This document shows positions 52,633 to 62,342 of a DNA stretch of 64,000 bases, in pieces. Source of the DNA: Thiothrix sp. (GTDB lineage: Bacteria; Pseudomonadota; Gammaproteobacteria; Thiotrichales; Thiotrichaceae); contig NZ_JAQTLS010000011.1 in assembly GCF_028714775.1 (NCBI RefSeq), positions 62,001 to 126,000 on the forward strand, read 5' to 3'. Both the position numbers and the translations under genes were made by a program. Position 1 is the first letter of the stretch. Every line of letters begins with the position of its first letter. The notes beneath the pieces are model-generated. The model made no database searches. It was not told the DNA's origin and saw only the letters and a program-made list of their open reading frames with translations.

Positions 52633-55600
52633 ATGAAAAATATATCCCGTACTTTGCGCTGGCTACTGTTGCTGGCTCCTCTCTGGTTTGCCTCAGTGCT
52701 GATGGCGGATGAAACCGACCTTTACTACGCGCAAAACACGTCAGCGAATCCTAATATACTGTTTTTGCTGGATAACTCTGGCAGCATGGAGCAGAACAAA
52801 ATTGGCACTAAAACCCGGATGAAAGTGTTGCAGGAAGTATTCACATCAGTAATGGCTTCTGTACCGAGTAACCTCAATATTGGTCTGATGCGTTACAGCG
52901 GGCACAACGATGCAGCCAGTGGGGTCAGTTTTCCGGTAAAGCCAGTTGATTTGGACAAGGACGGTAATGGCAGCGCCCGCGATATTATCCTTGCCAATTC
53001 CAGCGGTATCACAGAGGGGGGGGATAACCTGCCCAACCCTTCTGCTAATCAGCCTGTACGGTCATTCTTGCAAGATGTTGGCAATAGCTGGTCGGCTCAA
53101 GGTTATACTCCCATTGTCGATGCTTTGTATGAGGCTAGCCGCTATTACCGGGGGGAAGATGTGGATTGGGGGCGTTTGACAGCAGATCATGTCCGTGCTG
53201 CCCACCCCTCCACCTACACAGGAACTTTGACGTGGAACCCAAATGCGGGTTGTGGTACGCCGACCGATTGCGTCCAAGATTGGGGTGAATGCTGGGCAAC
53301 AATTGTACCGGACAGTTGCCATTCGGAAACCCGTGATGTCTGTAATTGGGGCGTAATCAACAATAATGGGTGCTGTTGGGTATCGACGGGTGTAGACGAA
53401 TCGGGCAATGCGACGGGTGGTTATTGTTCCAGTAATACTTGTGAGAATTACGGGTGCTTGGATACGCCTCACCCCGGTACGGTACAAGTATGCCAACAAT
53501 ATACCTGCGACGGGGCTGTTGAAGGAACAGCTACGTATATTTCCCCTATCCAATATGAATGCCAATCCAATTATCTTGTCCTGATGTCGGATGGGAAGCC
53601 TGAGTATCCCGCAACTTGGGACACGCCAGATAGCACGGCCTTTTTCCCCCCCTCTATGGATAAGGTCAAAGACATGATAGCGGGGACGTGTACGGATGGC
53701 CCGAACGGTTACAACAGTGGGACTTGTGGGCCTGAACTCACCAAATATTTGTCGACCCACGACCAGTCTACTGCGGTTGATGGTGATCAGTTTGTCCAGA
53801 CCTTCACTATCGGTTTTGGTTTGAGTGATGTCAATGCAACAAATTACCTTAAGGCATTGGCGAGCGTATCGGATGGTGCTTTGGCGGCGAATGATGAGAA
53901 AAGTTTAAAGTTAGCGTTTGAGGACATCCTCAAGCAGGTAAAAGCGGGAACTTCCTCCAAGCTGCAATTATCCGGCGCACCTGCCGCCCAAGTAGTGCCG
54001 AAAGCGGTACAACCAAAACAGGCGTTAGCCCAAAATAAACCAGATGGCGAGCTTAAAAAGTTAATGTCCACACCATTAGCGGTGGAAGGCTTTAATAAAC
54101 AGGAACAACAAGTATTGTCTTCTTTCCTGAACCCGCTGAGTTATTGGCGGACATTGGCAGTCGGTGGTTTCTTTGAGGCAACTGATACCGCTTCCTTATT
54201 GGATGCATTCAACAGCATCATTAATAAGGTAACAGCGTCTGCCTCATCCTTCAGCTCACCCAGTTATCAGGTTGATACTAATACTTTGTTGGCTCATAAC
54301 GAGTTTGTGTATATCCCGGTGTTTGACCGTAACAACCTGCCGCGTTGGCCGGGTAATTTGAAAAAGTTTAAGCGCGACAGCAGTGGTCAAATTGTGAATG
54401 CTGACGGTACGCCTGCCCTTAATGAAAAAGGTGAGTTTTTGGATACCGCCAAAGATTTATGGAGCGCCAGTGCCACGCCGGATGGTAAGGATGTCACTTT
54501 GGGCGGTGCAGCAAACAAGCTGCCCGCTCCGGCTAGCCGCAAGCTGTATACCGATGTCAGTGCAACGGCTGACCTGACCAGCGCCACCAATAAATTGGAT
54601 ACCACGAATACCAGCCTGACTAACACCATGTTAGTGGCGGGGCAAACGTATACTACCCAGAATACCCTGCTGGATTTCTACAACGGTGTGACGGATGGGA
54701 TCAGTTGCGCAGGTTGGTACAAGGACTGCTCAGGCAGTACCCATTTTGTCCTTGGTAATCCAACCACCAATGTCGGTTGTGTCAACATTGCTTCCGTGAC
54801 AACCTGCCCAGCATTGGGTACGAGCGTAACCACCACCGACCGGAACAATTGGCTGAGCTATATACGGGGTGTGGGTGCAGATGGGCAACCCCGTAACCGC
54901 ATGGGGGATATGCTCAACGGTAAGCCCGTCGTGGTCAATACTGGGGCAACCCCGACGGTGTTTACCAGCACCAATGAAGGTTTCCTGCACGCGATTGACA
55001 GCAGTACCGGGGTCGAGAAATGGGCATTTATGCCGAAAAACTTACTGGGAAATATCAGCACGTTCTACAATAACAGCATTCCTAAGAAACACATCTCGGG
55101 TATTGACGGCGCGGTGAGCGTGTGGAAATTCCAGTACGACAGCAACACTGACGGTGTGATTAACAGTGCCGACAGTTACAAAACTTACCTGTATTTTGGT
55201 TTGCGCCAAGGCGGTAAGGAATACTACATGATCGACATTACCGACGTGAACACACCTAAAATCGTTTGGCACATTGATCCAAGCACAACGGGTTTCGGTG
55301 AATTAGGTTATACGTGGTCAAAACCGGCAATGGCAAAAATGCGTGTTGCCCATGATAGCCCGGAAGATGCCGCCACCCATGCCAGTGACCTGATTGATGT
55401 CTTGGTCTTTGGTGGTGGTTACGATCCTGTCAAAAATAATGTCAATACCCAGTCTCCGGCTTACACCCGTCCGGCGGATAGCAAAGGCCGCAATGTTTAC
55501 ATTGTCAATGCCAAAACTGGCGCTTTGATTTGGTCACTGCGTGACAATGTTTCAGGGGCAGCCGCCAAATTGCTCGACAGCATTCCGGGTGACATCCGTG

Positions 55601-56556
55601 TGCTGGATATGGACAGGAACGGTGCTCTGGATCGCTTGTATTTCGCCGATACCGGCGGTCATATTTGGCGGGTGGATATGGATATAGACACGAAAGATGG
55701 CACGGTTTCACCCGATACGACCCTTTACAACTACACCAAGGCGAGTTTGAGTGAGTTTGCTAATCTGGGCGGTTCCGGTTTGAACAAGCGTATGTTCTTC
55801 TACGAGCCAGATGTGGCGCTGCTGCAAAGCGGTGGTAAAGCGATCTTAACCTTGTCGATTGGCAGTGGCTACCGTACCCGTCCGTTGCACCAAGGGGCAG
55901 ACCGTTTTTACATGCTGGTCGACCGTAACCCGTTTGATGCGCCGAGTAACAGCATTTTCCCGATTACGGAGGATTCCAAGTTGGTCAGCATCGTCAACGG
56001 CGATGGCACGGACAATACCTCAAAGCTGGGGACGACAGGTACGAGCAACGACAGGTTGATACTGACCGATACCTCGCTCAATGGTTGGTATTACAGCTTG
56101 CCGAACACAGGTGAAAAAGTGCTGGCTCCGGCGGTGACGTTCCTCAACAAGGTCGTGTTCACCACTTTCTCAGCGGATGCCGGTGAATCGACCGACCCTT
56201 GCGAGTCGCCACCAAACAGCGCCCGCGCGTATGTGCTGGACCTGTTTAACGGGCAAGCCGTCGCTGACCTCGACCGGGTAAGTGGCAATGAACGTTCGGT
56301 GATTGCGGGTGTGAATGAGATTCTGGACGCTGCCCAGATTATCTTCCGCGCCCCTAGCCTTGCCGATGGCACAGCTTGTAACAGCGCCAACAAGGACAGT
56401 TGTGATAAGCAGTATGTCGAAATCCGCGTGGGTAAAATGAGCCTGCCACTGATGGGTAATGACAATGCCTCAGGAGCGGGTGTGGCTGGAAGTGTGAATA
56501 TTGGCAATATCCTGCCGCGCATGTTCTGGCGTGACGACGATGTGTCAGGGAACTAG
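52633..56556 (+). CDS. pilY1: PilY1 pilus tip adhesin / assembly factor
   Basis: PilY1 sits at the pilus tip, promotes pilus extension and binds surfaces. The 1307-residue precursor has a signal peptide (about 1-25) and a von Willebrand A-like N-terminal domain with metal site LLDNSGSM (45-52). The C-terminal PilY beta-propeller (about 730-1250) contains VVNTGATPTVFTSTNEGFLH. Calcium-loop-like segments occur in DLDKDGNGSARD, DSNTDGVINSADS and DMDRNGALDRLY. A Cys-rich stretch (about 198-297) with roughly a dozen cysteines interrupts the VWA domain. Its stop overlaps the convergent prmC end by 4 bp. Confidence 0.92.
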   Translation: MKNISRTLRWLLLLAPLWFASVLMADETDLYYAQNTSANPNILFLLDNSGSMEQNKIGTKTRMKVLQEVFTSVMASVPSNLNIGLMRYSGHNDAASGVSFPVKPVDLDKDGNGSARDIILANSSGITEGGDNLPNPSANQPVRSFLQDVGNSWSAQGYTPIVDALYEASRYYRGEDVDWGRLTADHVRAAHPSTYTGTLTWNPNAGCGTPTDCVQDWGECWATIVPDSCHSETRDVCNWGVINNNGCCWVSTGVDESGNATGGYCSSNTCENYGCLDTPHPGTVQVCQQYTCDGAVEGTATYISPIQYECQSNYLVLMSDGKPEYPATWDTPDSTAFFPPSMDKVKDMIAGTCTDGPNGYNSGTCGPELTKYLSTHDQSTAVDGDQFVQTFTIGFGLSDVNATNYLKALASVSDGALAANDEKSLKLAFEDILKQVKAGTSSKLQLSGAPAAQVVPKAVQPKQALAQNKPDGELKKLMSTPLAVEGFNKQEQQVLSSFLNPLSYWRTLAVGGFFEATDTASLLDAFNSIINKVTASASSFSSPSYQVDTNTLLAHNEFVYIPVFDRNNLPRWPGNLKKFKRDSSGQIVNADGTPALNEKGEFLDTAKDLWSASATPDGKDVTLGGAANKLPAPASRKLYTDVSATADLTSATNKLDTTNTSLTNTMLVAGQTYTTQNTLLDFYNGVTDGISCAGWYKDCSGSTHFVLGNPTTNVGCVNIASVTTCPALGTSVTTTDRNNWLSYIRGVGADGQPRNRMGDMLNGKPVVVNTGATPTVFTSTNEGFLHAIDSSTGVEKWAFMPKNLLGNISTFYNNSIPKKHISGIDGAVSVWKFQYDSNTDGVINSADSYKTYLYFGLRQGGKEYYMIDITDVNTPKIVWHIDPSTTGFGELGYTWSKPAMAKMRVAHDSPEDAATHASDLIDVLVFGGGYDPVKNNVNTQSPAYTRPADSKGRNVYIVNAKTGALIWSLRDNVSGAAAKLLDSIPGDIRVLDMDRNGALDRLYFADTGGHIWRVDMDIDTKDGTVSPDTTLYNYTKASLSEFANLGGSGLNKRMFFYEPDVALLQSGGKAILTLSIGSGYRTRPLHQGADRFYMLVDRNPFDAPSNSIFPITEDSKLVSIVNGDGTDNTSKLGTTGTSNDRLILTDTSLNGWYYSLPNTGEKVLAPAVTFLNKVVFTTFSADAGESTDPCESPPNSARAYVLDLFNGQAVADLDRVSGNERSVIAGVNEILDAAQIIFRAPSLADGTACNSANKDSCDKQYVEIRVGKMSLPLMGNDNASGAGVAGSVNIGNILPRMFWRDDDVSGN

Positions 56557-57473
56557 CCCTGTAGCCATTGCCCTACGCTAACCCTATCGTTGCCTGCCAA
56601 ATCCGGCAGGCAACGCACTTTCTGGAAACCGGCATTGCGTAGCAGCGCGGTTACAGACGCTCCTTGGTTATAACCGTGCTCCAGCAGCAACCAGCCACCT
56701 GCTTCCAACCACTGCGGCGCAGTTTGGATAATGTGGCGGATGTCATCCAACCCATCCATTCCCGAAGCCAGCGCACTCAACGGCTCAAAGCGCACATCGC
56801 CTTGCCTTAGGTGCGGGTCATCGGTTTCGATATACGGCGGGTTGGAAACAATCAGGCTGAAACGCTGGGCGGGTAGGGCGCCAAACCAATCCGATTGCAC
56901 GAACTGTACGTTGCGGATGTGGTGTGCGTGCGCATTTTCTTGCGCTACGGCAAGTGCGGCTGGCGAGAAATCGCAGGCAATAACGTGCGCATCCGGGCGC
57001 TCGCTGGCGATGGCAAGGGCGATTGCGCCAGTGCCAGTGCCGAGGTCAAGGAGGGAATAACCCCTCACCCCCAGCCCCTCTCCCTCAAGGGGCGAGGGGA
57101 GTAAGAGTAGGGCAGTTTCGACTAGCAATTCGGTTTCGGGGCGGGGGATTAGGGTATCAGGTGTTACTTTTAGGTTCAGCGTCCAGAATTCGCGTTGCCC
57201 CGTCAAATGGGCGATGGGTACGCCCTTTGAACGTTCATCAAGTAAACGCATAAATGCCGTTGCGATAGTGCTATCTACTTCTTTTTCAGGCCACGTAAAC
57301 AACCAAGTACGCGATTTTTGCAAACAATGCGCCAGTAAAATTTCCGCATCCGCCCGCGCCGATTCAGAGCTTGCTTGCAGTTTCAACACCGCATTTGCCA
57401 GTAACTCCCGAATTCTTCCCCCCCTCTCCCCTTGAGGGAGAGGGGTAGGGGGTGAGGGGTTTCCCCTATTCAT
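56553..57473 (-). CDS. prmC: Peptide chain release factor N5-glutamine methyltransferase PrmC
   Basis: PrmC methylates the Gln of the GGQ motif in release factors. The ATG at 57473 (overlapping the prfA stop) gives 306 residues. The SAM motif is [20 protein letters not shown] and the active motif is [13 protein letters not shown]; both are intact. Two segments are encoded by GC-rich palindromic repeats: residues about 5-16 ([12 protein letters not shown]) and an internal [13 protein letters not shown] just before the SAM motif. Related proteins lack these. A longer frame to 57509 lies inside prfA and is less likely. Coupling to prfA makes functional sense, since RF1 is a substrate. Confidence 0.92.
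   Translation of the reverse strand: MNRGNPSPPTPLPQGERGGRIRELLANAVLKLQASSESARADAEILLAHCLQKSRTWLFTWPEKEVDSTIATAFMRLLDERSKGVPIAHLTGQREFWTLNLKVTPDTLIPRPETELLVETALLLLPSPLEGEGLGVRGYSLLDLGTGTGAIALAIASERPDAHVIACDFSPAALAVAQENAHAHHIRNVQFVQSDWFGALPAQRFSLIVSNPPYIETDDPHLRQGDVRFEPLSALASGMDGLDDIRHIIQTAPQWLEAGGWLLLEHGYNQGASVTALLRNAGFQKVRCLPDLAGNDRVSVGQWLQG
57061..57100. repeat. GC-rich palindromic half-repeat inside prmC
   Basis: The sequence starts CCCCTCACCCCCAGCCCCTC and holds the inner palindrome CCTCTCCCTCAAGGGGCGAGGG. It matches the left arm of the 19167-19269 element. Read on the minus strand in the prmC frame it encodes [13 protein letters not shown]. Confidence 0.75.
57418..57460. repeat. GC-rich palindromic half-repeat at the start of prmC
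   Basis: The sequence CTCTCCCCTTGAGGGAGAGG followed by GGTAGGGGGTGAGGGG matches the right arm of the 19167-19269 element and is inverted relative to the copy at 57061-57100. On the minus strand it encodes [14 protein letters not shown] at the PrmC N-terminus. Confidence 0.75.
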
Positions 57474-58545
57474 CCGCCAACGCTGCCAACTGATCCGCCT
57501 GATATTCATTGATCAGCGGCTCAATCACCTGATCCACACTGCCCGCAGTGATTTCGTCCAGCTTGTACAACGTCAGGTTGATGCGGTGGTCAGTCACTCG
57601 CCCTTGCGGGAAGTTATAGGTGCGGATACGTTCCGAGCGGTCGCCGGAACCGACCAGATTTTTGCGGGTTTCCGCCTGTTCTGCGGCTTGTTTCTGGCGC
57701 TCACCCTCGAAAATGCGGGCTTGTAACAGCCCCATCGCGCGTGCGCGGTTTTTGTGTTGCGAACGTTCGTCTTGGCATTCCACCACAATCCCGGTCGGTA
57801 AGTGGGTAATGCGGATCGCGGATTCGGTTTTGTTGATGTGCTGCCCACCCGCACCGGAAGCGCGGTAGGTGTCCACCTTCAAATCCGCCGAGTTAATGTC
57901 GGTGGCTTCCACCTCATCCAATTCTGGCATGACTGCAACGGTGGCGGCAGAAGTATGGATGCGCCCCTGCGATTCGGTGGCAGGTACGCGCTGTACGCGG
58001 TGTGCTCCAGATTCAAACTTCAGCCGTGAATACGCACCTTGCCCGATGATGCGGGAAATGATTTCTTTGTAACCACCGTGTTCACCTTCGTTTTGGCTGA
58101 TGACTTCAATCTGCCAGCGGCGGTTTTCGGCGTAACGCGAATACATACGGAACAGGTCGCCTGCGAAAATCGCCGCTTCATCCCCGCCCGTCCCAGCGCG
58201 GATTTCCAAGAACACGTTGCTGTTGTCGTGCGGGTCTTTGGGAAGCAACAGCTTTTGTAGGTCGGTTTCGAGCGTATCGCGGCGGGCTTTCGCGGCTTCG
58301 ATTTCCTCCGCTGCCATCTCGCGCATTTCCGGGTCGACGAGCATTTCTTGCGCGGCTTCAATGTCGGCAGCGGTTTGCTGGTAGGCGTGGAAACCTTGCG
58401 CGACCGGCTCTAGCTGGCTGTATTCAATCGACAGTTTGCGGAACTGGTTTTGGTCGCTGATTACGTCTGATTCGCCCAGCAGGAAAGCGATTTCCGCATA
58501 GCGTTCGCTTAAGTTTTCCAGTTTTTGCAGGATGGATGCTTTCAC
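57466..58545 (-). CDS. prfA: Peptide chain release factor 1 (RF1)
   Basis: RF1 recognises UAA and UAG stop codons and triggers peptide release. The 359-residue protein has the catalytic GGQ motif in [16 protein letters not shown] (about 227-242) and [19 protein letters not shown] (about 113-131) in domain 2. The anticodon-like PxT region falls in the [10 protein letters not shown] segment (about 183-192). Length is standard. It lies 6 bp after hemA and overlaps the prmC start, the classic hemA-prfA-prmC order. Confidence 0.98.
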   Translation of the reverse strand: MKASILQKLENLSERYAEIAFLLGESDVISDQNQFRKLSIEYSQLEPVAQGFHAYQQTAADIEAAQEMLVDPEMREMAAEEIEAAKARRDTLETDLQKLLLPKDPHDNSNVFLEIRAGTGGDEAAIFAGDLFRMYSRYAENRRWQIEVISQNEGEHGGYKEIISRIIGQGAYSRLKFESGAHRVQRVPATESQGRIHTSAATVAVMPELDEVEATDINSADLKVDTYRASGAGGQHINKTESAIRITHLPTGIVVECQDERSQHKNRARAMGLLQARIFEGERQKQAAEQAETRKNLVGSGDRSERIRTYNFPQGRVTDHRINLTLYKLDEITAGSVDQVIEPLINEYQADQLAALADE

Positions 58546-58551
58546 AGGTGT

Positions 58552-59814
58552 TTAGCCGTTTTCGTCCGAAGACAGGTTGAATAAGGTTTTGGCGCTGGCA
58601 AGCAAGGCATGGTCGCCGTTGCGGGCGGCGTGGTGCATGGCTTGGGTAGCGTCATGGACGAGTTTGTTGCTCAAGGTATGCGCCAGAAATTGCAGCGCCT
58701 CTTCCGGGCTTTTGCCGTTATGCAGCAAGCCGAGTGCCTTGTCGAAGACTTCTTGGCGCAGTTGTTCGGTGCGGGCGCGGTACTGGCGGATGGTATCCAT
58801 GTGGTCTTGCGCCCGCAACCATGCCATGAATTTGGCGGTTTCTTCCGTCACCATGCCTTCGGCTTGTTCGGCGGCGGCGCGGCGTGATTGCAGGTTTTCT
58901 TCGATCACCGATTGCAAGTCATCGACGGTGTAAAGGTAAACGTCGTCGAGTTCCGCCACTTCCTGCTCAATATCTCGCGGCACGGCGATGTCGACCATGA
59001 ACATCGGGCGGTGCTTACGGATTTTGAGGGCGCGTTCTACCGTGCCTTTGCCCAAGATTGGAACGGGGGAGGCGGTGGAGGAAATCACAATGTCAGCTTG
59101 CGGTAAGTGGTCGGCAAGCTCTAACAGGCCGATGCCTTTACCACCGTATTCTGCGGCGAGTTTTTGCGCTTTGTCGACACTGCGGTTGGCAACCAGCACT
59201 TTGCCGATCTTGTTGGCAGCAAGGTGTTTGCCGACCAGTTCGATGGTTTCGCCCGCGCCAATCAGCAGCGCAGTTTGTTTTTCCAGTTGGCTGAAAATCT
59301 GTTTCGCCAGACTGACCGCCGCGAAGGCGACCGAAATCGGGTTTGCGCCGATGCTGGTTTGGGTGCGCACTTTCTTTGCCGTCGAGAAAGCGTGTTGCAT
59401 TAGGCGGCTTAACTGGTTGCCCGTTACGGTGTTGTCATTGGCGGTTTGCAGGGCGGATTTCAGTTGCCCAAGGATTTGCGGCTCGCCCAATACCAAGGAA
59501 TCCAGCCCACACGCAACCCGCAGCGCATGGCGTACTGCGGCTTCCTGTTGGTGGATAAACAGGTAAGGGCGCAGTTGTTCCGCCGGTATTTTGTGCCACT
59601 CTGCCAGCCAGTCGATGATCGTCTCGACAGGTTGCTGCTGCTCGCAGACCGCGTAAATCTCGGTGCGGTTACAGGTGGAAAGGATCAGGTTTTCCTGCAC
59701 AACCTGACGGGCAGAGTGCAACGCCTGCGGCATACTCTCGGGGGAAAAGGCTACTTTTTCCCGGATGGCTACAGGTGCGGTTTTATGGTTAACTCCGACA
59801 ATCAGGATAGGCAT
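58552..59814 (-). CDS. hemA: Glutamyl-tRNA reductase
   Basis: HemA reduces glutamyl-tRNA to glutamate-1-semialdehyde, the first step of tetrapyrrole synthesis by the C5 route. The 420-residue product starts PILIVGVNHKTAPVAIREKV and has the catalytic cysteine in LSTCNRTEIYAV (near residue 48). An NADPH-binding domain contains LLIGAGETIELVGKHLA. It is the first gene of the minus-strand hemA-prfA-prmC operon and is divergent from the TPR gene. Confidence 0.97.
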   Translation of the reverse strand: MPILIVGVNHKTAPVAIREKVAFSPESMPQALHSARQVVQENLILSTCNRTEIYAVCEQQQPVETIIDWLAEWHKIPAEQLRPYLFIHQQEAAVRHALRVACGLDSLVLGEPQILGQLKSALQTANDNTVTGNQLSRLMQHAFSTAKKVRTQTSIGANPISVAFAAVSLAKQIFSQLEKQTALLIGAGETIELVGKHLAANKIGKVLVANRSVDKAQKLAAEYGGKGIGLLELADHLPQADIVISSTASPVPILGKGTVERALKIRKHRPMFMVDIAVPRDIEQEVAELDDVYLYTVDDLQSVIEENLQSRRAAAEQAEGMVTEETAKFMAWLRAQDHMDTIRQYRARTEQLRQEVFDKALGLLHNGKSPEEALQFLAHTLSNKLVHDATQAMHHAARNGDHALLASAKTLFNLSSDENG

Positions 59815-59960
59815 TCAGTCACTTATACCAACGATATAATTTTCAGAACCGCGAATTTTCTGCTACGTTATGCACGATTACAAGGTGATTCGCAGGATAC
59901 CCCCTTAAAATCTCCCACAACATAACGGCTATCTCGTATTGAACCCTATCGGAGACATTC

Positions 59961-61682
59961 ATGCAGCGTTTTCGTTTGCCCCGTCAGTTTGCTGGCCTCG
60001 CCTTGGTGGTGGGCATGGTCGGTGGCGTCGTCGGGGAGGCAGCACTTGCCGACCAACAAACTAATACTGTGGCGACTTTCAGCAGCCCGCTCAGCTACCA
60101 GATGTACAATATACTGGCGGCAGAAATGTACATCCGACAGGGAAATCCGGGGCAAGCGGCACTGCACTACATTGCGGCTGCCCAGCAAGCTGAAAGTGCC
60201 AAGTTTGCGCAACGCGCCTCGGAACTGGCGACCAGCGCCAATGATAACCAACTGGCAAGCCGTGCTTTGGAGTTGTGGACGAAACTCGACCCGAACTCCG
60301 AGGATGCCCGCGAGTATCGCACACTGAGCCATGTACGGGCAGGGCGTTACGACGAAGCGGTCAAAGACTTGGTGTTAGTGCGTGATTATGTCGAGAAGAA
60401 AGAGGGGCATGGTTTCGAGTTTATCGCCTCCTTGCTGGAAATGGAGCCAGCCGCTGACGGCAAAGCTTATGAAACTTTCAAGCGTTATGTGGCAAGTGCA
60501 GACAATTCAACCCGTGCGCAATTGGTGCTGGCATCGCTGGCAATCAATGCCCAACGCTTTGACGATGGCTTGAAAGCGGCACAAGCGGTCAAAGCGACCG
60601 GGGATAGGCTGCAAAAGGTACAAGCGGCACGTCTGGCTTCACGCGCTTACATGGGCTTACAACAGGTTGATAAAGCCATTGACGAGCTTGCGCCCGTGGT
60701 CAAAACCAGCAAAGATGTCGACCTGAAACTCGATTACGGGCGGATGCTGATCCTAACCGACCGTCGGGCTGAAGCGACCCCGCTGTACAAGCAACTGTAT
60801 GCCAGCCAGCCAGAAAACAGCGATGTCGTGTATACCTTGGGTTTATTGTATCTGGAACAGAAAAAATTTGAATTTGCCGAACCCTTAATCAAGAAGCTAT
60901 TAAAAGTACCTGAGCGGGCGGCGGATGCCAGCTATTTCATGGGACAAATTTACGAAGGGCAGAAACACCCTAAAGAAGCTATCGAAGCCTATAAGCGGGC
61001 GACCACCAGCAGTTTTATGGTCGAATCCACCGGGCGTGCAGCCCGTCTGCTGATGGAAACCGATAGTCTGGATGCTGCCCGCCAATGGTTGGGTGAACAA
61101 CTAAAGGCTGCTAACAATGACGCCAGCAAAGCACATATCCTGCTGGTGGAAGGCAAGTTGCTGCACGAGCGTGAGCAATACAAAGAAGCGGTTGGCGTTT
61201 TCGACAAGCTGCTGGTATTGAAACCAGATGACGTTGATGCACTCTATAACCGCTCTTTAAGCAATGAACGGCTGGGGAATTTTGCCGCTGCCGAGGCTGA
61301 TTTACGCGCCTTGATCAAGTTGCAGCCCGAAAACGCCACGGTATTGAATGCCCTCGGCTACATGTTGGTGGTGAATACCAACCGTTACCCGGAAGCTGAA
61401 GAACTGATCCGCAAAGCCTTAGCGATCCGTCCCACCGATCCGGCGATTATGGATAGCATGGGTTGGATACTGTTCCATACCGGCAAGCAGGACGAAGCGG
61501 AAGGTTTGTTACGCAAAGCCTACGCGCAGCTTCACGAGCCTGAAATTGCCAGCCATTTGGTGGAAGTTCTGTCGGCACGCAACAAGGCCGCAGAAGCTAA
61601 AGCCATTTTGCAGGACATACTGAGCAAATTTCCGAACGACCAGACGTTAATCAAACTCAAGGAAAAGCTGGTCGGTTTATAA
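59961..61682 (+). CDS. Exported tetratricopeptide-repeat protein
   Basis: The 573-residue precursor has a signal peptide (about 1-31, ending AALA) and then tandem TPR repeats over nearly its full length. Examples are AEMYIRQGNPGQAALHYIAA near the start and LRALIKLQPENATVLNALGY with ALAIRPTDPAIMDSMGWILF near the end. Such proteins commonly lie next to lolB and hemA in gammaproteobacteria and are thought to act as periplasmic or outer-membrane-associated scaffolds. The exact function is not known. GGAGA precedes the ATG, and lolB starts 24 bp downstream. Confidence 0.85.
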   Translation: MQRFRLPRQFAGLALVVGMVGGVVGEAALADQQTNTVATFSSPLSYQMYNILAAEMYIRQGNPGQAALHYIAAAQQAESAKFAQRASELATSANDNQLASRALELWTKLDPNSEDAREYRTLSHVRAGRYDEAVKDLVLVRDYVEKKEGHGFEFIASLLEMEPAADGKAYETFKRYVASADNSTRAQLVLASLAINAQRFDDGLKAAQAVKATGDRLQKVQAARLASRAYMGLQQVDKAIDELAPVVKTSKDVDLKLDYGRMLILTDRRAEATPLYKQLYASQPENSDVVYTLGLLYLEQKKFEFAEPLIKKLLKVPERAADASYFMGQIYEGQKHPKEAIEAYKRATTSSFMVESTGRAARLLMETDSLDAARQWLGEQLKAANNDASKAHILLVEGKLLHEREQYKEAVGVFDKLLVLKPDDVDALYNRSLSNERLGNFAAAEADLRALIKLQPENATVLNALGYMLVVNTNRYPEAEELIRKALAIRPTDPAIMDSMGWILFHTGKQDEAEGLLRKAYAQLHEPEIASHLVEVLSARNKAAEAKAILQDILSKFPNDQTLIKLKEKLVGL

Positions 61683-61706
61683 CCTTAATCATTCAGGAAG
61701 AACATC

Positions 61707-62339
61707 ATGAAACAATGGATATTGGCGGCCTCCTTATGCGTGCTTGCATTGGGCGGATGTGCCACACAAAACAAAAGTGTTACGCCGGGGGCAGTTACAG
61801 CGCCTACGGATAACCAGGCGGCATGGAAACAACGCCAAGACAAGTTTGCCCAGATGCGTTCATGGCGTTTGCAGGGCAAGGTCGGGATGCAATTCCGTGA
61901 CCAAAGCGCTTCTTTCAATATTGCGTGGTTGCAGCAGGGCAACGACCAGTATGAAATGAACATCAAAAACCCGCTGACAGGCTCCATTATGGCTTACCTG
62001 AAAGGCACGGCTAACGAAGTCACCATGCAAGCCGATGGCAAGACTTACCGCGATGCTGATGCCGAGCGTTTGCTGCAAGGCCAGATGGGTGTTTCCTTGC
62101 CGCTTTCAGGCATGAAATATTGGGTGCGCGGGGTGCCATCACCCGATTCGCCAGTAGAACAGGTGACGTTGGATAATAGCGGACGTCCGCAGGTATTGCA
62201 GCAATCCGGTTGGCGGGTGGAATACACCGGCTGGCAAGGTGAGGGCTGGAATGCCCTGCCAAGCAAAGTTAACCTAAGCAGGCAGGCAGAAAACACCAAG
62301 GTCAAGGTCATCGCCAAGGAATGGCAGACACGGTATTAA
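61707..62339 (+). CDS. lolB: Outer-membrane lipoprotein receptor LolB
   Basis: LolB accepts lipoproteins from LolA and inserts them into the outer membrane. The 210-residue precursor has the lipobox LALGGC (Cys18). The LolB core follows, with WKQRQDKFAQMRSWRLQGKV and the later GWRVEYTGWQGEGWNALPSKV. It stands in the conserved order TPR-lolB-ispE-tRNA-prs, with a 3 bp gap to ispE. Confidence 0.92.
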   Translation: MKQWILAASLCVLALGGCATQNKSVTPGAVTAPTDNQAAWKQRQDKFAQMRSWRLQGKVGMQFRDQSASFNIAWLQQGNDQYEMNIKNPLTGSIMAYLKGTANEVTMQADGKTYRDADAERLLQGQMGVSLPLSGMKYWVRGVPSPDSPVEQVTLDNSGRPQVLQQSGWRVEYTGWQGEGWNALPSKVNLSRQAENTKVKVIAKEWQTRY

Positions 62340-62342
62340 TGG

